Positions 53,988-61,851 of a stretch of 64,000 bases of DNA are shown here, piece after piece. The notes below the pieces were generated by a model that saw only the letters and a list, made by a program, of their open reading frames with translations, did no database searches and was not told the DNA's origin. Source of the DNA: an uncultured Bacteroidia bacterium (GTDB lineage: Bacteria; Bacteroidota; Bacteroidia; NS11-12g; UBA9320); NCBI GenBank assembly GCA_943787465.1, contig CALSMN010000005.1:124001-188000 (forward strand), given 5' to 3'. How positions within the stretch are numbered: the first letter of the stretch is position 1; each line of letters starts with the position of its first letter. Made by a program: the position numbers and the translations under genes.

Positions 53988-54721
53988 AATAGTAGTTGAG
54001 CTAAAAGATAATCTGCCAATAATATAGAAACAGCACTATACACAACCGCTTTAGTGCTACTTGCGCCTACTTCAAGTGCTCCACCGTTGGTTGTATATCC
54101 CTGAAATGCTGATAAAGAAGTAATTATGAAAGCATAAGTGAACGCTTTGATGAGGGAAAAGAATAAATTAAAGGGAATAAATGATTCTCTAGCTCCTTGC
54201 AAATATTCCTCGTATGTTAAAATACCTGAAGCTTCACCCGCAATAATTCCACCAAGATTACTTAAAAAAATAGACAAGATAACAAGCATGGGTATCATAA
54301 TTAATCCCGCAACTATTTTGGGTAACGCTAGAAATCCACTGGAATTTATTCCCATCACTTCAAGAGCATCAATTTGTTCGCTTACTCTCATTGTACCAAT
54401 TTCTGAAGCAATGTGTGAACCTACCTTACCAGCAAGAACTAAACATGTAATAGTTGGGGCTAATTCAAGCATCGAAGAATCACTCACAATAGACCCAATC
54501 ACCGGTTTTGCTATCAATGGTGAGATTAATTGATAAGCTATCTGCAGGGTCGTTACCGCACCCTGAAAAATAGCAATGATAATCACAATAGATAATGATC
54601 CCACACCTATATTGTTCATCTCAGTTATGGTTCTATCTATATATACTGAGAGTTTTTCTGGCTTAGAGAACATTCCTTTTAAAAATAAGATATAGTTACC
54701 AAAGTTGTAAAAGAAAGACAT
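53984..54721 (-). CDS. mlaE: MlaE-like ABC transporter permease
   Basis: 245-residue inner-membrane permease of the MlaE/YrbE family. Blocks: QIAYQLISPLIAKPVIGSIV, LELAPTITCLVLAGKVGSHIASEIGTMRVSEQIDALEVMGINS (in parts; the ARIGA-type EIGTMRVSEQIDALEVMG loop is diagnostic), LPKIVAGLIMIPMLVILS, and AFQGYTTNGGALEVGASSTKAVV. It works with the ATPase encoded immediately downstream to move phospholipids between the membranes. Confidence 0.92.
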   Translation of the reverse strand: MSFFYNFGNYILFLKGMFSKPEKLSVYIDRTITEMNNIGVGSLSIVIIIAIFQGAVTTLQIAYQLISPLIAKPVIGSIVSDSSMLELAPTITCLVLAGKVGSHIASEIGTMRVSEQIDALEVMGINSSGFLALPKIVAGLIMIPMLVILSIFLSNLGGIIAGEASGILTYEEYLQGARESFIPFNLFFSLIKAFTYAFIITSLSAFQGYTTNGGALEVGASSTKAVVYSAVSILLADYLLAQLLL

Positions 54722-54823
54722 AACGGCGGTAAATATACATACATCTATTGGCTCTGCGAATGAAAACGTAATAACCTTGACAAAAACTTTGTTTTTAATT
54801 TCAACAACTACCCTAATTGTTTT

Positions 54824-54831
54824 TAATTTTG
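54824..54831 (+). promoter_or_regulatory. -7 element TAATTTTG (SDR gene)
   Basis: Exact TAnnTTTG, 14 bases before the ATG at 54846. Confidence 0.6.
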
Positions 54832-54845
54832 TTTAAAATAAAAAT

Positions 54846-55520
54846 ATGAGAATAGCGGTAGTTAGTGGGGGGACAAAAGGAATTGGAAGAGCCATAAGCG
54901 AAAAGTTGCTTCAAAATGGATGTAAAGTTTATGTTATTGCAAGAACTAATGACAATGAATTTACCCATGAAAATCTTATTCAATACACCGCAGATTTTTC
55001 TTTAAAATCTGGGATTTCTTCCTTTACAGAGTTTTTATTTTCTCATGAATCTGTTGTTGATATACTTGTAAACAATGTAGGTGTATTCATTCCAGGAAAA
55101 CTCATGGAGGAAGGAGATGGATCTTTTGAGAAACAAATCAATACAAACTTAGCTTCAACATACCACCTAACCCGACATACCTTTGACGCTATTAAAAAAT
55201 CAGATAAACCATACATTTTTAATATTTGTTCCACAGCAAGCATTACTCCGTATTTGAATGGAGGCTCTTATTGTGTCAGTAAATATGCACAATTGGGCTT
55301 TACTAAAGTACTTCGGGAAGAACTGAAAGAGGAAGGTATCAAAGTAAGTGCTGTTCTTCCAGGAGCAACGCTTACGAACTCATGGGCAGGAACAGACCTA
55401 CCCAAAGAACGATTTAGTGATCCAGAATCTATTGCTGATTTAGTTTGGCTAGCATACCAACTTCCCGATACTACTGTTATGGAAGAAATTATTTTGCGTC
55501 CATTGAGCGGAGATATTTGA
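54846..55520 (+). CDS. Short-chain dehydrogenase/reductase
   Basis: 224-residue NAD(P)-dependent SDR. Cofactor loop VSGGTKGIGRAI, NNVGVFIPGKLMEE (NNxG), the Ser of NICSTASITPY and the YCVSKYA catalytic Tyr/Lys are all present. A VLPGAT segment after it is usual in classical SDRs. Substrate unknown; the short length and SKYAQLGFTKVLREELKEEGI region resemble 3-ketoacyl- or sepiapterin-reductase-like members. It stands alone between divergent mla genes and a T9SS cargo gene with its own promoter. Confidence 0.88.
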   Translation: MRIAVVSGGTKGIGRAISEKLLQNGCKVYVIARTNDNEFTHENLIQYTADFSLKSGISSFTEFLFSHESVVDILVNNVGVFIPGKLMEEGDGSFEKQINTNLASTYHLTRHTFDAIKKSDKPYIFNICSTASITPYLNGGSYCVSKYAQLGFTKVLREELKEEGIKVSAVLPGATLTNSWAGTDLPKERFSDPESIADLVWLAYQLPDTTVMEEIILRPLSGDI

Positions 55521-55570
55521 AATAGTTCAATACTTGACACTTTTATGATTATGCAAATCAAAAATATCAT

Positions 55571-55578
55571 TAAATTTG
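55571..55578 (+). promoter_or_regulatory. -7 element TAAATTTG (T9SS cargo gene)
   Basis: Exact TAnnTTTG, 32 bases before the ATG at 55611. Confidence 0.6.
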
Positions 55579-55610
55579 GAGCATATTTAAATTTTATAAG
55601 TTAATACGAA

Positions 55611-56933
55611 ATGAAAAGAATACTACAAAATCTGACAATGATTACATTTTTACTAGCAATCACAGTATTGAAAGTAAATGCTCAGGGAGAAATTAAATCG
55701 AATGATTATTTAGGCAACGAAATTATAAGTGATGCTCAACAATTGGAAACACAGAAATTAAAAGCCAACTACCGGAATTGGAAATTCCCTGTTGATGCTA
55801 TCCAACAACTGACTACGCTCGACAGATATGTTAGTTTCTTGTTCCAAGATACAGCTGTTAAGTTTGTCTATAGTGATGGAACTGCAGGTCATTATCCATG
55901 GAATTCTGTGGGAGCAGTTTTCACTCCAAATGACCCTAATTTAGAATTATCCGATGATAATATTCGTTTATCTCGCTACAATGAATACACTGTAGATTCC
56001 ATTTATTTTCCTTACTTATATGTACGATATGTAGATTCTATTGATGTTGCTGGTACAATGACTCCTGTTGTAGATACCTTAATTGTCCAATTTTTTAAAG
56101 CAAATCAGATGAGATCAAGTGGCTTCACTCCCACTGGAGGAGATCGCGAATTATTCCTTATCCCTGATAACTGGACACCAAGTTTACATGGATCAAATAA
56201 TACCGCTTATGAATTGAGAATTCCTCTCACCATAGAGGATACAACATCAAGACCTTCAGCTGAAGGTTGGGGTGCTCGTGGCAGAACAATACCATTACCT
56301 GAGGGCTTTAATATCAATTCTGATGCTGCAACTGAAGATTTACAATTTACAAATGCTTTTGGTTTTAGTTTCACTTTTGCTACTATGGTGCCATACCAAT
56401 TTGGAGATACTATGGAAGCTAGAGATGGTTCTGAAATCAAAAATAAAGTGAACTATTTTGGTCATTCCATGTTCCAAAATTCCTCTGTTATGGTTGCACA
56501 AACTGAATATGTGAACAATTCTTGGTGGGTACCCGGTGAATTAGGATATGGTGGCGATCAAAATGGTTGGGAAGTAGCCATTCCTGGAAATGCTTATTTC
56601 GAGGATCGTTACATTAACTATGCTGTTCATATCACCACTGATCAGTTAGGAACTGAAGATTTAGATAATAATATTGCTATTGGCTTATACCCAAATCCAG
56701 TCTCTAAAAATGAGCTATTAAAAGCTGATTTTAACTTAATAAACGCATCTAACGTTACACTTTCATTGTATGATTTATTAGGAAATAAAGTGAAAGATAT
56801 AGCTCAAGGGTATTTTACATCTGGTGAGCATAAAACCGATGTAAATATTTCAGATTTAAGTGCAGGAATGTACATTTATAAAATACAAGCTGGAAATGCA
56901 TCAACCAGTAAAAAAGTGACTATCATTGATTAA
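55611..56933 (+). CDS. Secreted protein with type A T9SS sorting domain
   Basis: 440-residue secreted protein: signal peptide (NLTMITFLLAITVLKVNAQG), a ~320-residue body of unknown family rich in Asp, Asn and aromatic residues (FTPNDPNLELSDDNIRLSRY, FLIPDNWTPSLHGSNNTAYE), and a canonical type A sorting domain in the last ~80 residues: IGLYPNPVSKNELLKADF, VTLSLYDLLGNKVKDI, ISDLSAGMYIYKIQAGNASTSKKVTI. The tail implies export by T9SS and surface attachment. Function unknown. A strong terminator follows. Confidence 0.87.
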   Translation: MKRILQNLTMITFLLAITVLKVNAQGEIKSNDYLGNEIISDAQQLETQKLKANYRNWKFPVDAIQQLTTLDRYVSFLFQDTAVKFVYSDGTAGHYPWNSVGAVFTPNDPNLELSDDNIRLSRYNEYTVDSIYFPYLYVRYVDSIDVAGTMTPVVDTLIVQFFKANQMRSSGFTPTGGDRELFLIPDNWTPSLHGSNNTAYELRIPLTIEDTTSRPSAEGWGARGRTIPLPEGFNINSDAATEDLQFTNAFGFSFTFATMVPYQFGDTMEARDGSEIKNKVNYFGHSMFQNSSVMVAQTEYVNNSWWVPGELGYGGDQNGWEVAIPGNAYFEDRYINYAVHITTDQLGTEDLDNNIAIGLYPNPVSKNELLKADFNLINASNVTLSLYDLLGNKVKDIAQGYFTSGEHKTDVNISDLSAGMYIYKIQAGNASTSKKVTIID

Positions 56934-56950
56934 TAACTAATCAACGATGT

Positions 56951-56983
56951 AAAAAATCCTCTCCTTTTTGGAGGGGATTTTTT
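56951..56983. terminator. Bidirectional terminator
   Basis: Fourteen-bp stem (AAAAAATCCTCTCC with GGAGGGGATTTTTT, one T-G wobble) and loop TTTTT, between the convergent T9SS cargo gene (ends 56933) and the gene ending at 56986. A- and T-runs on opposite sides suit both strands. Confidence 0.9.
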
Positions 56984-56985
56984 AT

Positions 56986-57570
56986 TTAAATCAATCCTGA
57001 AGTTGGAGAAAAAATAAAATCCTCTACTGCAGGACTATCTCCCATTATTTGATCTTTCAAATCGTCTAAAATTTCTTTAGTCTCCGTAGATAAAACCGAT
57101 TGTAATTTTTCCATAAATCCATCAGATACAACCAAAGGAGAAAGTTCGAAGACCAATTTATTATCTTCTATTATTCCACTCACTGCATATTCACTACATA
57201 ATCGCGTTTCTTTACCCGTTAATGAGCAACGGTCAATCCAACTCTCGATATTATATTTTTCAGTTCGATGCAAGTAGTCTAATTTACGAAACAAATATTC
57301 GCTGTGTAACTCATATAATGATTGAATGGCATTTTTACTTTCACTGCTGATATCACCTGAAATGTTTTGAGTACACGGTTCACATATGGCATATTCATAA
57401 ATGATTTCAGATTTGTTGAGAATACTATTTTGTTTGAAAACCTTTTCAATAAAATAGCGATGAACCTTATTTAAGGATCGATTACAATTTGAACATAGCT
57501 CAAAGGGAGCCATAGTATCAAACGAATAAAAAAAGGATGGTATGCAATCGTTTATTTTTTTTCGTATCAT
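56986..57570 (-). CDS. Hypothetical cytoplasmic protein with paired CxxC motifs
   Basis: 194 residues from the ATG at 57570 (or 175 from an ATG at 57513). It has two CxxC pairs that could bind zinc: ELCSNCNRSL and YAICEPCTQN, ~50 residues apart, plus a DRCSLTGKETRLCSEYAV segment with two more cysteines. The rest is mixed helical, with an acidic C-terminus. No family recognised. The frame extends upstream of the -7 element (57579-57586), which rules out earlier starts; the close ATG would give a near-leaderless transcript as elsewhere here. Confidence 0.7.
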   Translation of the reverse strand: MIRKKINDCIPSFFYSFDTMAPFELCSNCNRSLNKVHRYFIEKVFKQNSILNKSEIIYEYAICEPCTQNISGDISSESKNAIQSLYELHSEYLFRKLDYLHRTEKYNIESWIDRCSLTGKETRLCSEYAVSGIIEDNKLVFELSPLVVSDGFMEKLQSVLSTETKEILDDLKDQIMGDSPAVEDFIFSPTSGLI

Positions 57571-57578
57571 AAATAAAT

Positions 57579-57601
57579 CAAATGTAAAAGTATTACATTT
57601 G
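57579..57601. promoter_or_regulatory. Back-to-back divergent -7 elements forming a perfect palindrome
   Basis: TACATTTG on the plus strand (57594-57601) and TACATTTG on the minus strand (57579-57586) are exact -7 matches separated by seven bases. Together they form a perfect 9-bp inverted repeat (CAAATGTAA/TTACATTTG) with spacer AAGTA. They serve the small basic protein gene (plus) and the CxxC protein gene (minus). Each element lies where the other promoter's upstream contacts would be, so polymerase can probably occupy only one at a time. Confidence 0.65.
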
Positions 57602-57616
57602 CACAAATTTGTAGCA

Positions 57617-57871
57617 ATGGGAGTAACACGATTAGAAAGAAAAGGTAGAAAAAACAAAACTGTAGCCAAGGTTAGAGTTAAAACTATCAAACGATTAAAA
57701 AGTAAAATTACAGTTGAATCTCCTAACAAAGAAGATTCAGGTGTTGTTATTGGAGGAGTAATGGACGTACTATCAACCATAAAGAAAAAACCTGCTACTA
57801 AAGCAAAGAAAGAAACTCCAAAAACAGAAGTTGTAGAAGAAACTCCCCAAGAAGAAAAATCTGAGGAATAA
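57617..57871 (+). CDS. Small basic protein, Bacteroidota-type
   Basis: 84-residue protein. The first ~45 residues are strongly basic (MGVTRLERKGRKNKTVAKVR, VKTIKRLKSK), then SPNKEDSGVVIGGVMDVL, and the tail is Lys/Glu-rich (KKKPATKAKKETPKTE). I have the impression of similar conserved small proteins in other Bacteroidota, but no name or function; an RNA- or ribosome-binding role would fit the composition. The ATG at 57617 lies 16 bases after a consensus -7 element. Confidence 0.75.
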   Translation: MGVTRLERKGRKNKTVAKVRVKTIKRLKSKITVESPNKEDSGVVIGGVMDVLSTIKKKPATKAKKETPKTEVVEETPQEEKSEE

Positions 57872-57892
57872 TTTATTTATTAAAATACATCG

Positions 57893-57922
57893 AGCCTCTT
57901 GTGAAAACAAGGGGCTTTTTTA
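57893..57922. terminator. Terminator between small basic protein and lectin-type gene
   Basis: Nine-bp stem (AGCCTCTTG with CAAGGGGCT, one T-G wobble), loop TGAAAA, followed by T7 on the plus strand. It ends the plus-strand gene (stop at 57871); the minus-strand lectin gene ends at 57920. Confidence 0.88.
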
Positions 57923-59962
57923 TTTTATAAGATGAAGTGACCCTTTAGAAAATTTGGCTTGCTTAAGTCCATTGTCTATGCCGCTCCAGTCAGAAATCCA
58001 AAAATATACTCCATCCTGACATGGTATATTTTTAAAGGTACCATCCCAAGAATCCGTTATATCATTTGTCTGATATACAAGCTCTCCCCAACGATTGTAA
58101 ATTTTTAAATTGTAAGAAAATAGTTTAGGGCAATCAACCGTAGGTTTAAAAAAATCATTCAAATTATCTTGATTAGGTGTAAAAGCATTAGGAAATACCA
58201 AATCACATAAACAATCTATTAATTTGACATCAAAATTGGCACTATCTTCACCACATGAATTTTCAGCTTTAACCACAACGATTCCATCATAATTTTTCAA
58301 TGAGTATGAGTATCCATTGACCGAATTGTTCCAGGTAATATCAGCTAAAATTTCATCCACAGTTACAATGATTTCTTCATTTCTACAAATCAGAACATCA
58401 TCCAATTGACTCAACTTAGGGGAATTTAAAGTAAAAACGTCAATCGTATCTGATTCAAAACATAAATCATTCTTTCCTATTGATAACGTATACCTACCCG
58501 CTTTATCAATTTTAATTGATGAAGCTGTACTTCCTGTATTCCATCTAAAATCAAACTGATCTGTAAGTTTTGGAAATAATGTAAACGTATCTCCCAAACA
58601 AAGTAATGTATCCTCACCAAGATAGAGGTTTTCAATAATCAATTCACGTATTTGATAGTAATCAACTACTGTATTGCATTCATTTTCAGCTTGAACTTCT
58701 ACTAATTGAGTTGATTTATAAAATCGGGATTCTGATGATAAACCATCACCCCATTGATAAGTAGCATCATCTGGTTGAACATCAATACTAATTAAAGTTG
58801 AATCTCCCTCACAAAACACCGTATCCCCTTCCATTAAAATAGAAGGTGAGGTATTGGTGGTAATATTAAATGTGTCTTCATCATAACAAATCCCTTTCCA
58901 TACCCTGAGACTGTATTCCCCTGCGGATGTCCAAGTCACTTTTTTATTTTTTGAGCCACTTTCCCATAGTAATGAATCATACATAGATGTGAAATCAAAT
59001 GCGTATCCAAGACCATCACACAAAAGAGAATCTGTGATAGAATCCATCGTGAAAGATTCCGCAATTTCTACATATACCGTATCTTGAAAAATGTTATCAC
59101 ACAAGTCGGTATACGTTACATAGTAGGTCATAGGGACTTCTGAGGAACATGTAGGTTTTCGGATGGTATGATCATTCAAAAAGCTATTAGGAGTCCAGGT
59201 ATATTTATTATTTTTACTCTCTCTGGCATTCAATAAAATAGTTTCACCCTTACACAATGTAAATGTATCTTGAACCAAAATATCTTCTCTCAAACAAACC
59301 GTTTGTTTGTTATTTAATCCTCCCGTAGAGGATGTAAACCCCCAATAGACTATATTTTTACCTTTGAATATACTGTTTTGGATGTCATAGGTAATCTGTT
59401 GACGAAGATTGCAATCAAACCATACTTCGATTTGCTTTTTATTGGCATCCCAGACTATACGAACTAAATGGTCTTTTCCATCTTCTATGTTGCCCCCACT
59501 TGGAAGAGCTGACACAGGGGCACTAATACTGTTTGCACTTGTATGAGTAACACTTCCATTTTTAAAAATACCAATGTGATCGCTAGCTAAATCACCCATA
59601 TTGTTATTTTCAAAATCATCAAATTCGATCCCAAAACTAGGAGAAAATCCTTCAAATCCCAAGCCCCCTCCGGAGTTGCCAAGAGCCTTATTACCAACAT
59701 CTTGCAAAACAAAAACGATACCATCTGCACCTGATTGATCCTTGTTTCCAAAATTTAAGTAAAATTCTAAATCAAAATCCTTAGATAAATCAATAGGATC
59801 TGCATACCAAACTGAACCAAGCTGCCAATTGACAGCACTGGTTAATTGATAACAATCTCCTCCAATAGATCTCGCATTTCCATTGGCAAAATAGGATTGG
59901 CTAACTCCCTCTTTATTCAAAAAAATAAAGAAAACAATTAGTAAAAGTATAGATTTTTTCAA
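57920..59962 (-). CDS. L-type lectin-domain surface protein with gliding-type (T9SS type B) C-terminus
   Basis: ~680-residue secreted protein: signal peptide (KKSILLLIVFFIFLNKEGVSQS); an L-type lectin domain at ~25-225 (GDCYQLTSAVNWQLGSVWY, ADGIVFVLQDVG, GIEFDDFENN, DHLVRIVWDANKKQIEVWFD); several Ig-like/PKD-like repeats with recurring DTF...C patterns; and a CHU_C/gliding-motility C-terminal domain (VFPNAFTPNQDNLNDFFKP, LKIYNRWGELVYQTND, WDGTFKNIPCQDGVYFW). It is probably a T9SS-exported carbohydrate-binding adhesin. The start TTG at 59962 gives MKKSILLL; a TTG six codons earlier coincides with the -7 element. Confidence 0.87.
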   Translation of the reverse strand: MKKSILLLIVFFIFLNKEGVSQSYFANGNARSIGGDCYQLTSAVNWQLGSVWYADPIDLSKDFDLEFYLNFGNKDQSGADGIVFVLQDVGNKALGNSGGGLGFEGFSPSFGIEFDDFENNNMGDLASDHIGIFKNGSVTHTSANSISAPVSALPSGGNIEDGKDHLVRIVWDANKKQIEVWFDCNLRQQITYDIQNSIFKGKNIVYWGFTSSTGGLNNKQTVCLREDILVQDTFTLCKGETILLNARESKNNKYTWTPNSFLNDHTIRKPTCSSEVPMTYYVTYTDLCDNIFQDTVYVEIAESFTMDSITDSLLCDGLGYAFDFTSMYDSLLWESGSKNKKVTWTSAGEYSLRVWKGICYDEDTFNITTNTSPSILMEGDTVFCEGDSTLISIDVQPDDATYQWGDGLSSESRFYKSTQLVEVQAENECNTVVDYYQIRELIIENLYLGEDTLLCLGDTFTLFPKLTDQFDFRWNTGSTASSIKIDKAGRYTLSIGKNDLCFESDTIDVFTLNSPKLSQLDDVLICRNEEIIVTVDEILADITWNNSVNGYSYSLKNYDGIVVVKAENSCGEDSANFDVKLIDCLCDLVFPNAFTPNQDNLNDFFKPTVDCPKLFSYNLKIYNRWGELVYQTNDITDSWDGTFKNIPCQDGVYFWISDWSGIDNGLKQAKFSKGSLHLIK

Positions 59963-59977
59963 CTGAATATGTTGTAA

Positions 59978-59985
59978 CAAATATA
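59978..59985 (-). promoter_or_regulatory. -7 element TATATTTG (lectin gene)
   Basis: Exact TAnnTTTG on the minus strand, 15 bases before the TTG at 59962. Confidence 0.55.
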
Positions 59986-60025
59986 GTTATTTAGGATTTA
60001 GTAAATACTACTATAAGTGGTAATG

Positions 60026-61405
60026 CTAAGCTGTAAGCTCTTTGATATCCGATTTAATTTTATTGACTAAACTGTTAGCTACACTCAGGGTACTTCCTTC
60101 GGCATAAATGCGTATAATGGGTTCTGTGTTGGATTTTCGTAGATGCACCCACTCTGTATCAAATTCTATTTTCACGCCATCCACCGTATTTATAGGTTGA
60201 TTTTTATATTTATCTTGAATACGATCAAGGATAAAATCTACATCTATATCAGGAGTCAGTTCCATTTTATTTTTACTAATAATATAATTTGGATAAGAGG
60301 CTTTAAGGTGACTTATGGGTTGATTTACTTTAGCAAGATGAGTGAGAAATAATGCAATACCCACTAACGCATCTCTTCCATAATGAAGTTCAGGTAAAAT
60401 AATACCCCCATTTCCTTCACCTCCAATAATGGCATTGGTATCTTTCATCATTTTCACTACGTTGACCTCTCCTACAGCGCTAGCTTGGTAGGTTCCACCA
60501 TGTTTTTCCGTAACATCTCTTAAAGCACGTGTGCTGGATAAATTAGAGACGGTATTCCCTTTTTTATGACTGAGAACGTAATCTGCTACAGCAACTAATG
60601 TGTATTCTTCTCCAAATACATCTCCATTTTCATTGACAAATGCTAAACGGTCTACATCCGGATCTACCACAATACCTAGATCCGCTTGATGACGAATAAC
60701 GGCTGAAGATAAATCTGTCAAATGTTCGGGCAATGGCTCCGGATTATGGGGAAATTTCCCAGTAGGCTCACAAAAGAGCTCAATAACTTGGTTGACCCCC
60801 AGTTTTTTTAACAGAAGGGGTACAGCAATACCTCCAGTTGAATTGACGGCATCTACCACAATGGTAAAATTACGTTGGCGTATGGCTGCAGTGTCAATTA
60901 AATCTAGGTTTAAAATCGCATCAATATGCCAATTTATATACGCTTCTCGAGTTGTATAACTGCCTATCTGATCAATAGAAGCATATGAAAAATCGTTGGA
61001 TCCGACTTGACGAATAATTTCATTACCTAAAGCCTCCGAAATAAATTCTCCTTTTGCATTGAGTAATTTTAAAGCATTCCATTGTTTGGGATTATGACTT
61101 GCCGTAATAATAATCCCTCCAGCGGCCTCTTCGTTTACAACAGCCATTTCCACTGTAGGTGTGGTACTTAAGCCTAAATCAATGACGTCTATACCCTTAC
61201 TCATAAGCGTACCACAAATCAATTGATTGATCATAAACCCTGACAATCGAGCATCGCGACCAATGACAATTTTACGGTTTTCAGCCGTTAAAATTTTATC
61301 TGCAAAAGCCGTCGTGTATTTAACAATATCTAAGGGAGTTAACGATTCGTCCTCTACCCCACCAATTGTTCCTCGAATACCCGATATTGATTTAATTAAT
61401 GTCAT
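60026..61405 (-). CDS. glmM: Phosphoglucosamine mutase (alpha-D-phosphohexomutase)
   Basis: 459-residue phosphosugar mutase. The phosphoserine loop is GIIITASHNPKQWNALKLL near residue 100; the metal loop is VDPDVDRLAF; the sugar loop is GEGNGGIILPELHYGRDALVG; the phosphate-binding C-terminal loop is RKSNTEPIIRIYAEG. The N-terminal ISGIRGTIGG is GlmM-like. Glucosamine 6-phosphate to 1-phosphate for peptidoglycan and LPS is the likely reaction; phosphomannomutase activity is the alternative. A -7-like TTTATTTG is just upstream. Confidence 0.9.
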   Translation of the reverse strand: MTLIKSISGIRGTIGGVEDESLTPLDIVKYTTAFADKILTAENRKIVIGRDARLSGFMINQLICGTLMSKGIDVIDLGLSTTPTVEMAVVNEEAAGGIIITASHNPKQWNALKLLNAKGEFISEALGNEIIRQVGSNDFSYASIDQIGSYTTREAYINWHIDAILNLDLIDTAAIRQRNFTIVVDAVNSTGGIAVPLLLKKLGVNQVIELFCEPTGKFPHNPEPLPEHLTDLSSAVIRHQADLGIVVDPDVDRLAFVNENGDVFGEEYTLVAVADYVLSHKKGNTVSNLSSTRALRDVTEKHGGTYQASAVGEVNVVKMMKDTNAIIGGEGNGGIILPELHYGRDALVGIALFLTHLAKVNQPISHLKASYPNYIISKNKMELTPDIDVDFILDRIQDKYKNQPINTVDGVKIEFDTEWVHLRKSNTEPIIRIYAEGSTLSVANSLVNKIKSDIKELTA

Positions 61406-61528
61406 ACGTTCAATTGCAAATAAACAACCAATATGCGTCTATTTTTCCATCATATTAATAACAACTTTTTGGCATGATGTGGATTATGTAACTAAAATTT
61501 AGGGAATCGCATAAAAATCATATCCATT

Positions 61529-61544
61529 TATGATATATATCATA
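61529..61544. repeat. 16-bp perfect palindrome, candidate operator
   Basis: TATGATATATATCATA is fully self-complementary. It lies 21 bases upstream of a weak -7-like AACATTTG (61566-61573), about where a regulator would cover the -33 region of the small-peptide locus. The 447-base gap between glmM and the next long gene otherwise contains only the features listed (palindrome, leader, peptide, terminator). Confidence 0.45.
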
Positions 61545-61660
61545 TTTTTACTATTTTTTATTTAAAACATTTGACCCTTGGAGTTAGTTGAAAATCCTGT
61601 CGCTCGCATATCACGAGGGCACTAAAGCGAGTAGGCACAACACTTTATCATATACTTTAC

Positions 61661-61729
61661 ATGAAAAAATTAAGTGTAAAAAAACAACGAACCGTTGTTG
61701 CTGGAGGAGATCATACCTATGGCTGGTAA
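61661..61729 (+). CDS. 22-residue putative RiPP/bacteriocin-like precursor peptide with Gly-Gly
   Basis: Short frame with a basic leader starting MKKLSVKKQR, a hydrophobic TVVA, then GG and a six-residue tail DHTYGW before TAA. A Lys-rich N-terminus followed by GG is the usual layout of leaders cut by C39 peptidases, and MKK-L-x-x-KK starts are common in Bacteroidota RiPP precursors. The adjacent downstream gene carries the N-terminus of exactly such a C39 exporter. There is no Cys, so it is not a standard lanthipeptide; Asp, His, Thr, Tyr and Trp are modifiable. The gene is too short to be sure by statistics alone. Confidence 0.55.
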   Translation: MKKLSVKKQRTVVAGGDHTYGW

Positions 61730-61788
61730 TTTTTCTTATACATAAGAAAAAATTGCTACCTATAATGGGTTGCTCTATTCCATAATTT

Positions 61789-61833
61789 AAAAATCACCAA
61801 TCATGAACAAAATATTGCTTTGGTGATTTTTTT
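61789..61833 (+). terminator. Terminator (possible attenuator) between the small peptide and the C39-HlyD fusion gene
   Basis: Perfect 12-bp stem (AAAAATCACCAA/TTGGTGATTTTT) with a 19-base loop and a T7 run. It is preceded by a weaker A/T hairpin right after the peptide stop (TTTTTCTTAT/ATAAGAAAAA, 61730-61751). It ends 18 bases before the next ATG, so the downstream gene is read only by readthrough or from a promoter I cannot see. Confidence 0.8.
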
Positions 61834-61851
61834 ATACCTACTAAAACATAC

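Noticed and set aside
57542-57616. Upstream extension of the small basic protein
   Set aside because: The in-frame extension runs through the divergent palindromic promoter, so the ATG at 57617 is preferred.
61588-61785. 65-residue plus-strand frame across the small-peptide region
   Set aside because: TTG start, out of frame with the Gly-Gly peptide, odd composition rich in Cys and His; it is a shadow of the leader and peptide.
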